Origin: Rhodospirillales bacterium
GTDB taxonomy: Bacteria; Pseudomonadota; Alphaproteobacteria; Rhodospirillales; JADHTD01
Assembly (NCBI GenBank): GCA_016776525.1
Contig: JADHTD010000117.1
Span: 1-7,815 of the forward strand
DNA length: 7,815 nucleotides
Reading direction: 5' to 3'
The notes below the pieces were generated by a model, which saw only the letters and a list, made by a program, of their open reading frames with translations, did not search any database and had not been told where the DNA came from. The position numbers were made by a program, and so were the translations under genes. Of this stretch, positions 1 through 6,608 are shown piece after piece; position 1 is the first letter of the stretch, and the number at the start of each line of letters is the position of its first letter.

Positions 1-1542
1 TTCCCGGCAGTCCAGGCGTCCGGCCAGCTCATCGAAAATATCAAAATCGTTACGGGATTGGCCAACCGGCTCGATGGCTTTCGGCATGGCGAAGACATAG
101 CGGTCCCGGGTCGAGCCGCCGATGTCGTTGCGTTCCAGGGTGGTTGTCGCTGGCAGCACGATATCGGCAAGCCGCGCCGTCGGCGTCCACCACGACTCAT
201 GGACGATGACCGTTTCCGTCCGTTGCCAGCCCTGCAACAGGCGATTGAGGTCCTGATGGTGATGGAAAGGATTACCGCCGGCCCAGTAGATCAACTTGAT
301 GTCCGGATAGGTCACACGCGATCCGTTGAAATCGATGGTCTCGCCCGGCGACAACAAAAGATCGGCTATGCGGGCCACCGGTATGGCCAAGCCGATGGGG
401 TTGGCCATCGGTTCCATGTTGGGCGTCAGGGCCTCTTCGCGGGGCGCGCCAATGCCGTTCATCGACCCGTAGCCGAAAGAAAAGCCGCCGCCGGGCAGGC
501 CGATCTGGCCGAGCAGGGCGGCCAGGGCGATCAGGGCCCAGAAGGGCTGCTCGCCATGATCGCCCCGTTGCAGCGACCAGGACGCCGTCAGCATGGTGCG
601 TTCCGCGGCCATCTGGCGGGCCAACTGGCGGATGGTGTCGGCATCGATCTCGGTGATGGCCGCCGCCCACACCGCGTCCTTCACGATGCCATCCTGCTCA
701 CCGTTGAGATAGGCCCGGAAAGGCTCAAAGCCGACGCAATATCTGTTGAGGAAATCCGTGTTGTGCAGTCCTTCGGCAATCAGGGTCTGGGCCAGCCCCA
801 GCATCAGGGCTGTATCCGTATTCGGCCGCGGGGCAATCCAGCGGGCGCGCATCCAGTCGGGGGCATCGTCGCGGGTGGGGCTGATGACGACCAGTTCGAC
901 TCCGGCCTCGACGGCGTCTTTGACCAAGCCGTCGAGAGCGTGGTGTCCGGCGCCGCCAGAGGTGATTTGCCAGTTTTTCGGATTAAGCCCGCCAAAAGCC
1001 ACCAACAGTCCGGCATTTTCCGTGATCGACTTCCACGACGTCGCTTCCTCGCTGACCGAACGGTGAGAGCCGATGACATGCGGCAGGATGAATTGCGCCG
1101 CCCCCCAGCTGTAGTTGCCGGCCTGATCGACGCAGCCGCCGAAGGAAAAGAGAAAGCGGCGAATTTGAGTGCGGGCATGATGGAAACGTCCGGCGCTGGA
1201 CCAGCCGTAAGACCCGCCGAAGATGGCTTGATTGCCGTGATCCGACTTGACCCGTTGCAGTTCACCGGCGGCCAAGTCCAGGGCTTGCTCCCAGGAAACC
1301 GGCACGAAAGGCTCCCGGCCGCGCTGGCTCCGGTCCGAAGCTGCGCCTTTTTCGAGGAACCCCCGGCGCACCATCGGTTGCAGGATGCGAACCTTGGAAT
1401 AGACCATATCGGGCCAGGCGGTGACCATCGGCGACGGCGACCCGGCATCGGGAAACGGACTGGTCCTGGTCAGTCGGCCGTCGGTGACCTCGGCAATGAA
1501 GGCCCCCCAATGGGACAGGGATATGCTTTGTTTGGTGGTCAC
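1..1542 (-). CDS. Molybdopterin oxidoreductase, BisC/TorA/DMSO reductase type (partial, 3' end beyond window)
   Basis: The gene encodes the first 514 residues of an enzyme family usually about 750-830 long; the C-terminus lies outside the window. Members reduce S- or N-oxides (DMSO, TMAO, biotin or methionine sulfoxide) at a bis-molybdopterin-guanine-dinucleotide Mo centre. The N-terminal SHWGAF (10-15) resembles BisC, there is no Tat signal and no N-terminal Fe-S cysteine motif, so a cytoplasmic single-cofactor enzyme is likely. Y112, W114 (SYGW) and S145 (NYSWGAAQ) fall at the spacing of Rhodobacter DMSO reductase Y114, W116 and the Mo-ligand S147. Other family blocks are QPMVRRGFLEKG (55-66), LLGQIGLPGGGFSFGYGS (343-360) and WWTPTARLADIVLPATTTLE (451-470). 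The start is GTG, 4 bp after the tautomerase stop, with GAGGGG 12 bp upstream. This implies translational coupling and makes it the last visible operon gene. The family is certain; the substrate is not known. Confidence 0.93.
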   Translation of the reverse strand, partial: MTTKQSISLSHWGAFIAEVTDGRLTRTSPFPDAGSPSPMVTAWPDMVYSKVRILQPMVRRGFLEKGAASDRSQRGREPFVPVSWEQALDLAAGELQRVKSDHGNQAIFGGSYGWSSAGRFHHARTQIRRFLFSFGGCVDQAGNYSWGAAQFILPHVIGSHRSVSEEATSWKSITENAGLLVAFGGLNPKNWQITSGGAGHHALDGLVKDAVEAGVELVVISPTRDDAPDWMRARWIAPRPNTDTALMLGLAQTLIAEGLHNTDFLNRYCVGFEPFRAYLNGEQDGIVKDAVWAAAITEIDADTIRQLARQMAAERTMLTASWSLQRGDHGEQPFWALIALAALLGQIGLPGGGFSFGYGSMNGIGAPREEALTPNMEPMANPIGLAIPVARIADLLLSPGETIDFNGSRVTYPDIKLIYWAGGNPFHHHQDLNRLLQGWQRTETVIVHESWWTPTARLADIVLPATTTLERNDIGGSTRDRYVFAMPKAIEPVGQSRNDFDIFDELAGRLDCRE

Positions 1543-1546
1543 CGGT

Positions 1547-1753
1547 TCAGCTTTCCCCTCGTTTGATTTTCCGCTCGGCCACCGTCTCGCCGCCGACCAT
1601 CCAATCGGTATCCTCAACATCTTCGAAAACCACATAGACGTGATCGGCATGCGCGCCCAGGTGTTCGACTATAGCCTCGGTTATGGCTTTCCCGGCCCTC
1701 AATTTCTGCTCGTCGCTGCGGCCTTTGACCGATTGGACTTTAACATAAGGCAT
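1547..1753 (-). CDS. 4-oxalocrotonate tautomerase family protein (68 aa)
   Basis: This is a small protein of the tautomerase superfamily, which forms hexamers and uses the amino group of Pro1 as a general base or acid on enol/keto acids. After Met removal the chain starts PYVKVQ, and GRSDEQK (10-16) is identical to classic 4-OT, so Pro1 and Arg11 are kept. It aligns without gaps to 4-OT through GG at 53-54, with Trp at position 50 where 4-OT has Phe. Position 39, an essential substrate-binding Arg in 4-OT, is Tyr (HVYVVFED). Pro1 chemistry is therefore possible but the substrate probably differs from oxalocrotonate. The ATG has GGAG 9 bp upstream. The gene starts 17 bp after the SDR stop and ends 4 bp before the molybdoenzyme start, so it sits inside the operon. 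Confidence 0.9.
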   Translation of the reverse strand: MPYVKVQSVKGRSDEQKLRAGKAITEAIVEHLGAHADHVYVVFEDVEDTDWMVGGETVAERKIKRGES

Positions 1754-1770
1754 GGTCGCTAACTCCGTTA

Positions 1771-2547
1771 TCAGGCCAGGGTCAGGCCGCCGTCGACATG
1801 GATCACCTGGCCGGTAATGTGGCTGGCGTCGCGGCTCAGCAGAAAAGAGACCGCCGCCGCATGGTCATCGGGTTCGGCGATGCGCCCATTAGGCGTTTTG
1901 CCGATGGCCCGCTGCCATCCTTCTTCCGACAGGGCTGAATGACCGGTCGCATCCTTGCGGGTGTAGCCGGGAACGACACAGTTGACCGTGGCGCCGGTGG
2001 GCGCTAATTGCACGGCAAGGGATTTGGCCAGGGATTCAAGCCCGGCCTTGGCCGCCGCTGTCGCCGGAAACAAGCCGTCAGCCGCATACACATGGGCGAC
2101 GAAGGAACTGACCGCCACCACCCGGCCCCAGGCGGAGTCTTGTAAAGTTGGAAGCGCCGCCGTCACCAGATCAAAAAAAGCCCCGGGCATGGCCCTCAGC
2201 GAGCGGTCAAGGGTTTCCCGGTCAACTTCACCCAGCGGTCGGCGGTCGGCGAACCCGGCATTGCTAACGATTTGATCGAGCCTGCCGAAGTGGACCAGGG
2301 ATTGTTCGACAAGGCCACTGGCAAGGCCGTCCTCGGACAAGTCGCCGAAAAGCGTCAGCACTGGTGAACCGGCTTTTTCGGCTTGCTGGGCGACGGCTTC
2401 CAAGTCCTGTCTGCGCGAGTCCTGGCTGCCGCGGGTGTGCAGAACCAGGCTGCACCCTGGACCGGCGATGCGGCGGCAGACGGCGGCGCCGATGCCGCTG
2501 GCGGCGCCGGTAATCAGCACCACCCGATCCGGGTTGTTCTCGGCCAT
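1771..2547 (-). CDS. Short-chain dehydrogenase/reductase (SDR) family protein with atypical active site
   Basis: This 258-residue protein has the length and architecture of a classical SDR, a family of NAD(P)-dependent alcohol/ketone oxidoreductases. Visible motifs are the Rossmann glycine motif TGAASGIG (13-20), SNAG (95-98), SS (147-148) in the catalytic-serine strand, Lys167, VNCVVPGY (188-195) and the C-terminal GQVIHVDGG (246-254). Arg39 after the second strand (HTRG) hints at NADP(H), though weakly. The oddity is at the YxxxK motif, which reads TAAAK: Thr163 replaces the catalytic Tyr, and Phe160 occupies the position seven before Lys, so the divergent Y-x6-K arrangement is absent too. 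The fold and cofactor site look intact, but normal hydride chemistry is doubtful. The ATG has GGAG 9 bp upstream and lies 6 bp after the stop of the DapA-family gene, implying coexpression. The substrate is unknown. Confidence 0.92.
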   Translation of the reverse strand: MAENNPDRVVLITGAASGIGAAVCRRIAGPGCSLVLHTRGSQDSRRQDLEAVAQQAEKAGSPVLTLFGDLSEDGLASGLVEQSLVHFGRLDQIVSNAGFADRRPLGEVDRETLDRSLRAMPGAFFDLVTAALPTLQDSAWGRVVAVSSFVAHVYAADGLFPATAAAKAGLESLAKSLAVQLAPTGATVNCVVPGYTRKDATGHSALSEEGWQRAIGKTPNGRIAEPDDHAAAVSFLLSRDASHITGQVIHVDGGLTLA

Positions 2548-2553
2548 AGTGGT

Positions 2554-3495
2554 TTACTCCGCCGCCGCCAAACCGGATTTCAGGGAATAGCCGTACTTCT
2601 TATCCAGTTCCAGGTCGCGGACGATATCGAGGCCAACTTGCAGGGCCTTCGGGTCGAGCAGCCGCAACGGCCGGCGCAGGTCTCCGGCCGGCATGCCGAT
2701 GGCCCGCATCAGGGATTTGACCGCCACAGGATTGGTCGCCGAATAGGCGAAGTGCAGCATCGGCAGGTTGCGGAGCCAGGCCTCGCGGCACTTGAAGGCA
2801 TCGCCGTCATCGCGCCAGGGCTTGGAAATGACGGCCATTTCCTGGGGGATGATGTTGCCCGTCATGTTCGCCGTGCCGTGTCCGCCCAGCGCCATCAACG
2901 GCACCACCAGGCCGAGGTTGGGGGAACAGCAGCACATCAGCGACAGGTCCGGCTTGGCGGCGCACAGTTGGGCGACCTGGCCGACCCGGGTGGTCGATTC
3001 CTTGTTGACGATGATGTTCGGGTGTTCCGACAGGCGGACGATGTCGTCCGCTGTCAGGTCGGTTTTAACCCGGGGCGGGTTGTTGTAGATGCCGATGGGG
3101 ATGGTGCTGGCGTCGGCGACCTCCAGGAAGTACTGAACGATATCCTCGTTGGAGGCGCAGATATAGGCTGGCGCCGCGATAATGGCGCCATCGGCGCCTT
3201 CCTTGGCGGCATAGGAAACATAGTCGATGGTGGCCTGGGTGTTGGTGCCGGTGCAGCCGTAATAAAACAGCATCTTGCCGGTTTTGAACTTCACCGTTTG
3301 GGAAATGATCTGATGACGTTCTTCCGGGCTCAGCATCGAGACCTCGCCGGTCGAGCCCATGATCAGCACGGCGCTGGTGCCGTTCTTCTCATGGAAATCA
3401 AGCAGCGTCCGGAAGCCTTCGAAATCAACCGACCCGTCCTTGTTGAACGGCGTGATCAGGGCGACAAACGATCCTTCAATTCTAATTTTTGTCAT
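2554..3495 (-). CDS. Dihydrodipicolinate synthase (DapA) family lyase/aldolase
   Basis: This 313-residue TIM-barrel protein belongs to the DapA/N-acetylneuraminate lyase superfamily of Schiff-base class I enzymes that make, cleave or dehydrate 2-oxo acids. Landmarks are GSTGE (47-51), Tyr111, Tyr137 in YNNPPR, Arg142, and the Schiff-base Lys165 in VNKESTT. Arg142 lies where E. coli DHDPS has the carboxylate-binding Arg138. GSTGE rather than GTTGE is more typical of sialic-acid lyases and other catabolic members. Placement between a TRAP transporter and an SDR-like gene points to a catabolic paralogue rather than the housekeeping lysine-pathway enzyme; this is inference. The ATG is supported by AGGAG 9 bp upstream. 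It starts 51 bp after the dctM stop, with no terminator visible between. The reaction cannot be assigned from sequence alone. Confidence 0.93.
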   Translation of the reverse strand: MTKIRIEGSFVALITPFNKDGSVDFEGFRTLLDFHEKNGTSAVLIMGSTGEVSMLSPEERHQIISQTVKFKTGKMLFYYGCTGTNTQATIDYVSYAAKEGADGAIIAAPAYICASNEDIVQYFLEVADASTIPIGIYNNPPRVKTDLTADDIVRLSEHPNIIVNKESTTRVGQVAQLCAAKPDLSLMCCCSPNLGLVVPLMALGGHGTANMTGNIIPQEMAVISKPWRDDGDAFKCREAWLRNLPMLHFAYSATNPVAVKSLMRAIGMPAGDLRRPLRLLDPKALQVGLDIVRDLELDKKYGYSLKSGLAAAE

Positions 3496-3546
3496 AATGA
3501 CTTTCTCCTCACGTAAAACGGCATCTGTTTCAATGCTTCCCCCGTA

Positions 3547-4842
3547 TTACAAGCCGAATATGGCCGGCATGAACTGCTTCGGCAGGCCGATAACGATGTC
3601 CGGCACCCAAAGCGATAGAATGGCGACGAGAATGACCAGGCCGACAATCGGCAGAATGGCTTTAATGGCGTTCATGATCGGCACTTCACCGATCTGGCTG
3701 GCGATCAGCAGGCAAATCCCATAGGGCGGCGAGATCAATCCGACCGACAGGGTTATGGTCGTCAATACGCCCAGGTGTACGGGATTGATGCCGGCGGTAT
3801 TGCCCAAGGCCTGAATGATCGGCAGGAATATCAGCACCGCTGAAATGGGGTTGAGAACGGTCCCCACAAGCAACAGGAAACCAACCAGCATCAGCATGAT
3901 GCCGAAGGGATTCTGGGTCACCGACATGATGAAATTGACGACGATATCAGCGGCCCCCAGGTAGGAAATCAGCCAGCCGAAAATCCCGGCCCCGGCAACG
4001 GTGAACAGGGGCACCGAGAAATCCACCGCCGACTTGGCAAGCATTCCGGGAAGCTCCCGGAAGGGAATTTCCCGATAGGCGATGAAGGACAGGAACAAGG
4101 CCCAGATGACGGCGCTGATGGCGGCTTCCGTCGGCGTGAAGATGCCGGCGACAACGCCGCCCAGGACCATTACCGGGATCAGCAACGGCGGCGCCCCGAT
4201 CATCAGGGCGATGGCCACATCCCGGAGGTTGGCTTTGGCGTTGGGGGGGTATCCATGCTTGAGGGCCAGTATGTAGGTATAGGTCATCATAAACAGGCCG
4301 ATCAGGACACCCGGCACGACGCCGCCCAGGAACAGGGCGCCGATGGAAACATTCCCGAAGGCGCCGTAAATGATCAGGATGATGCTGGGCGGGATAATGA
4401 CGCCCAGGGTCGAAGAGGCGGCTGTCAGGGCGACCGCAAAAGCCGGATCGTAGCCGGCCTTTTTCATGGCCGGTATGAGGATCGAGCCGACGCTAGCCGT
4501 ATCGGCGGCGGCCGACCCGGAAAGACTGGCAAAGACCATGGAGACGAAGACATTGACGTGGCCCAGGCCACCGCGAACATGGCCAACGGTAACGTCGGCG
4601 ACGCGCAGCAACCGGTCGGTTATGCCGCCGGTGTTGAGGATGCGCCCCAGGAACATAAAGAAGGGCACCGCCAACAACGGAAAGGAGTCGACGTTGGCGT
4701 ACATTTGATTGATCACGGAAATCAGCGGCAAGTCCTCGTAGAGGACAACCGTAATGGAGGCCAGGATCAGGGCAAAACCGATATTGACCCGCAACAGGAT
4801 CAACGAGAAAAAGCTTACCAAAAGCAAGACCAGGGGGTTCAT
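3547..4842 (-). CDS. dctM: TRAP transporter large permease, DctM subunit
   Basis: This is the large integral membrane subunit (431 aa) of a tripartite ATP-independent periplasmic transporter, which moves an organic anion with a Na+ or H+ gradient in partnership with DctP and DctQ. The sequence is almost entirely hydrophobic helices, with the family blocks DSFPLLAVPFFMFLG (52-66), SGSAAADTASVGS (108-120), AGYDPAFAVALTAA (129-142) and IIPPSIILIIYG (149-160). Length is normal for the family. I chose the ATG at 4842 because it overlaps the dctQ stop as ATGA, a classic coupling arrangement, and has GGGG 9 bp upstream. An in-frame TTG at 4857 is possible but less likely. The substrate is not predictable from this subunit. 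Confidence 0.96.
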   Translation of the reverse strand: MNPLVLLLVSFFSLILLRVNIGFALILASITVVLYEDLPLISVINQMYANVDSFPLLAVPFFMFLGRILNTGGITDRLLRVADVTVGHVRGGLGHVNVFVSMVFASLSGSAAADTASVGSILIPAMKKAGYDPAFAVALTAASSTLGVIIPPSIILIIYGAFGNVSIGALFLGGVVPGVLIGLFMMTYTYILALKHGYPPNAKANLRDVAIALMIGAPPLLIPVMVLGGVVAGIFTPTEAAISAVIWALFLSFIAYREIPFRELPGMLAKSAVDFSVPLFTVAGAGIFGWLISYLGAADIVVNFIMSVTQNPFGIMLMLVGFLLLVGTVLNPISAVLIFLPIIQALGNTAGINPVHLGVLTTITLSVGLISPPYGICLLIASQIGEVPIMNAIKAILPIVGLVILVAILSLWVPDIVIGLPKQFMPAIFGL

Positions 4843-5336
4843 GATCGGTTGCCCCAATGCAGGTCGCGAATAAGCTTTAATTCATCGGGAATCAATTCGG
4901 CCAGGAAACAGGCCATGGCCGCCGCTCCCAAGGGAATGGGCAGGAAGAACCATAACATGGAGATTTCCAAACCCGTGGACGTCTGGGTCAGTCCCATCCC
5001 CGTAAACTGCCAGCCGTTGATCCCCATAACGGCAACGACGATCATGGAACCGATGTAGCTGATGATCGTTATCAGCGAGTTGACGACGTTCCAGCTCTTC
5101 GGGGTCAGGGTCAAGGTGTAGTGTTCGTCCCATCGCACAGCCAGCGCGGCGCCGATGAAAATGCACCAGGAAAACATCAATTGGGCGACGTCCAGGGTCC
5201 AGACCAGGGAAACGCCGATGACATTGCGGTTGAGGACTTGCAGGAAGACGACAAGGATCATTACCGCGAAGGCGCCCGAAAGAAGCCACCGCAGGATAGC
5301 GTCCAGTTTTTTGTTAAATTTCCTGAGAAGTTCCAT
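4839..5336 (-). CDS. dctQ: TRAP transporter small permease, DctQ subunit
   Basis: This 165-residue membrane protein has four hydrophobic segments at roughly 15-37, 46-67, 83-107 and 124-147, the normal DctQ topology. The block LDVAQLMFSWCIFIGAALAVR followed by WDEHY (48-73) matches the family pattern of an acidic/polar residue, aromatic residues and an R...H signature between helices 2 and 3. It pairs with DctM in the inner membrane. The ATG at 5336 is the first in-frame start after a TGA four codons upstream. No good Shine-Dalgarno lies at usual spacing; the nearest purine run (GGAGAAGG) is about 15 bp away, so initiation may be inefficient. The upstream gap holds a strong hairpin (separate entry). 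The gene overlaps dctM by 4 bp. Confidence 0.94.
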   Translation of the reverse strand: MELLRKFNKKLDAILRWLLSGAFAVMILVVFLQVLNRNVIGVSLVWTLDVAQLMFSWCIFIGAALAVRWDEHYTLTLTPKSWNVVNSLITIISYIGSMIVVAVMGINGWQFTGMGLTQTSTGLEISMLWFFLPIPLGAAAMACFLAELIPDELKLIRDLHWGNRS

Positions 5337-5395
5337 TGCTATACATCAAAGCCTTCTCCGCTCAAAGCCCTATCAGGTGTGTACCGTAAGTGTTA

Positions 5396-5430
5396 TGGAG
5401 CCGAAATGCTTTTGAGGCATTCCGGCTCCA
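5396..5430 (-). promoter_or_regulatory. Intercistronic hairpin between dctP and dctQ
   Basis: Inverted repeat with 14-nt arms (5396-5409 and 5417-5430) and a 7-nt loop. On the minus-strand RNA the arms TGGAGCCGGAATGC and GCATTTCGGCTCCA pair fully, with one G-U wobble; on the plus strand the same position is an A-C mismatch, which favours a role in the operon mRNA. It begins 10 bp after the dctP stop. The bases after the stem are TAACACTTACG, with no U-run, so it is not a canonical intrinsic terminator. The likely role is 3'-end protection of dctP mRNA or partial termination, giving more binding protein than permease. Confidence 0.75.
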
Positions 5431-5439
5431 CAGGGAAGA

Positions 5440-6432
5440 TTATTGAGCGGCTCGGATCATGGCGAGAACTTCGGTCAGCTTTTTAGACTTCGCGAATTTA
5501 TCCTGAACGGGGATCAGAACCTTCCTGAATTCAGAGATGTCAGGACGGGTCACTTTTACACCATGGTCTTTTTCCAGGACGCTGACGAGATTGGCGTCAT
5601 ATCCCTTGGCCTTTTCCACCCCGTGCGCGGTGGCTTCAATGGCCAGCTTCGCTAAAAGCATTTGCAGGTCGGCGGGGATTTTGTTCCAGGATTTTTCACT
5701 CATGGTGACATGGTTGACCTGAATGGTGTGCGCAGTCAGGGCGAGAAAGGGTGCCACTTCATAGAGCTTGGAACCCTTGTAGCCGGGGATCGAACTTTCA
5801 AGCGCCTGGGCGACACCCGTTTGAATACCGGCGTAAAGCTCGGTCCAAGCGATGGTCACCGGCAGGGCACCCAAGGTTTTCCACGTCTCGGCAATAACCG
5901 GCGATGGCGGGGTGCGCATTTTGAAGCCCTTGATATCGGCCAGCTTGTGGATGGGTTTTTTTGAATTGGACAGGTTGCGTGTGCCGGAACCGCCCAGGGC
6001 CAGTAGTTTCAAGCCCAGTTTACGTTTGGCATAGACGCCTTCGTAATACTTGACCACGTCAGAACCGGGGCCGACTGCATTCATCAGGCCATCGAAACTT
6101 TTGAACAGATAGGGCAGGCTGAAAACACCATATTCCGGGACCTGCTTAATGGCATTGTTGGTGCCACTGACCATGAGGTCGACGGTGCCAAGACCCAATT
6201 CGCCGATAACCGCCGGGTCTTTACCCAAAGAACCGCCTGAGAAAATCTTGATGGAAATACGACCCTTGCTCTGCGCCTCAACTTCTTTTTTGAAATAGGC
6301 CGCGATGTCGAGATAAGGGTGCGGCGCTTTGACCAAGGTGTGCATCCGCATCTTAAAATCGGCCGCCGAGGCGGTCGCAGATGCCATTCCCACCAGGACA
6401 ACAGCAGCCGTAAATTTAGCAACGTTTTTCAT
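5440..6432 (-). CDS. dctP: TRAP transporter periplasmic solute-binding protein, DctP family
   Basis: This 330-residue binding protein captures the substrate in the periplasm and delivers it to DctQM. Residues 1-23 form a Sec signal peptide (Lys at 2 and 6, hydrophobic core, ATASA before the predicted cut at 23/24). Family features are the conserved substrate-carboxylate Arg, here R173 in GFKMRTPPSP, and the block ALPVTIAWTELYAGIQTGVAQALE (189-212), corresponding to the usual ELYxALQxGVxDGxE with Asp-Gly replaced by Gln-Ala. Retention of R173 suggests a carboxylate-bearing ligand; the ligand itself cannot be named. The ATG has a near-perfect AAGGAGG 5 bp upstream, much stronger than that of dctQ, matching the excess usually needed for binding proteins. 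It is the first gene of the operon, behind a shared regulatory element at 6546-6608. Confidence 0.96.
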   Translation of the reverse strand: MKNVAKFTAAVVLVGMASATASAADFKMRMHTLVKAPHPYLDIAAYFKKEVEAQSKGRISIKIFSGGSLGKDPAVIGELGLGTVDLMVSGTNNAIKQVPEYGVFSLPYLFKSFDGLMNAVGPGSDVVKYYEGVYAKRKLGLKLLALGGSGTRNLSNSKKPIHKLADIKGFKMRTPPSPVIAETWKTLGALPVTIAWTELYAGIQTGVAQALESSIPGYKGSKLYEVAPFLALTAHTIQVNHVTMSEKSWNKIPADLQMLLAKLAIEATAHGVEKAKGYDANLVSVLEKDHGVKVTRPDISEFRKVLIPVQDKFAKSKKLTEVLAMIRAAQ

Positions 6433-6468
6433 GCAATCCTCCTTGCTTATGCTTATTAAATTCCGTCA

Positions 6469-6502
6469 CGGCCAACGCAGGGGGGGGCAAACATTTTGGC
6501 CG
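6469..6502 (-). promoter_or_regulatory. Leader hairpin with C8 tract upstream of dctP
   Basis: Perfect 7-bp GC-rich arms CGGCCAA (6469-6475) and TTGGCCG (6496-6502) enclose a 20-nt loop that carries a run of eight C on the minus strand (6480-6487). It sits 36 bp upstream of the dctP start, between the proposed promoter and the ribosome binding site, so it would be in the mRNA leader. No U-tract follows it. A role in mRNA stability or leader folding is possible but unproven. Confidence 0.4.
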
Positions 6503-6540
6503 CAGTGATCGAATAGTACCACAGGTCCAATGTGAACCTC

Positions 6541-6553
6541 TTATAGACTATAA
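6541..6553. repeat. Perfect 13-bp palindrome TTATAGACTATAA
   Basis: Arms TTATAG and CTATAA are perfect inverted repeats around one central base. It overlaps the downstream end of the shared element and the proposed TATAGT -10 of the dctP promoter. The palindromic half is not preserved in the copy upstream of the flavoprotein gene. It could be an extra operator specific to dctP or a chance feature of AT-rich promoter DNA. Confidence 0.4.
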
Positions 6554-6608
6554 TTTCAACACCTGAGGTTATAACTGTCCAATACCAATAGATATGGATG
6601 TTATTACA
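6546..6608 (-). promoter_or_regulatory. Shared regulatory element, copy A (dctP promoter/operator)
   Basis: This 63-bp stretch, read on the minus strand, aligns without gaps to 7668-7730 read on the plus strand, with 47 of 63 identities by hand count. The core TTGGTATTGGACA (6576-6588) is identical. Other conserved blocks are TGTAATA at the start, ATCC, TTAT, GGTG and AAATTATA near the end. It points toward dctP. TATAGT (6547-6552) is a plausible -10; the matching -35 region is weak, as expected for an activator-dependent promoter. LysR-type regulators commonly bind about -65 to -35, which fits the core. Binding by the adjacent LysR protein is inference. Confidence 0.75.

Noticed and set aside
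58..1566. Plus-strand open frame of 502 codons opposite the molybdoenzyme gene
   Set aside because: It is antisense to a gene with clear family motifs. The translation is rich in Arg, Gly, Gln and Asp with no recognisable domain, as expected for a shadow frame in GC-rich DNA.
2383..3516. Plus-strand open frame of 377 codons opposite the DapA-family gene
   Set aside because: Low-complexity composition with many Gly, Asp, His and Gln and no domain; the minus strand encodes a complete enzyme with catalytic residues.
4843..4857. TTG start for DctM at 4857
   Set aside because: The ATG at 4842 overlaps the dctQ stop as ATGA and has a suitable upstream G-rich site; the TTG would add only five residues before the first membrane segment.
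4255..5058. Plus-strand open frame of 267 codons opposite dctM and dctQ
   Set aside because: Hydrophilic complement of membrane-protein codons, a typical antisense artefact.
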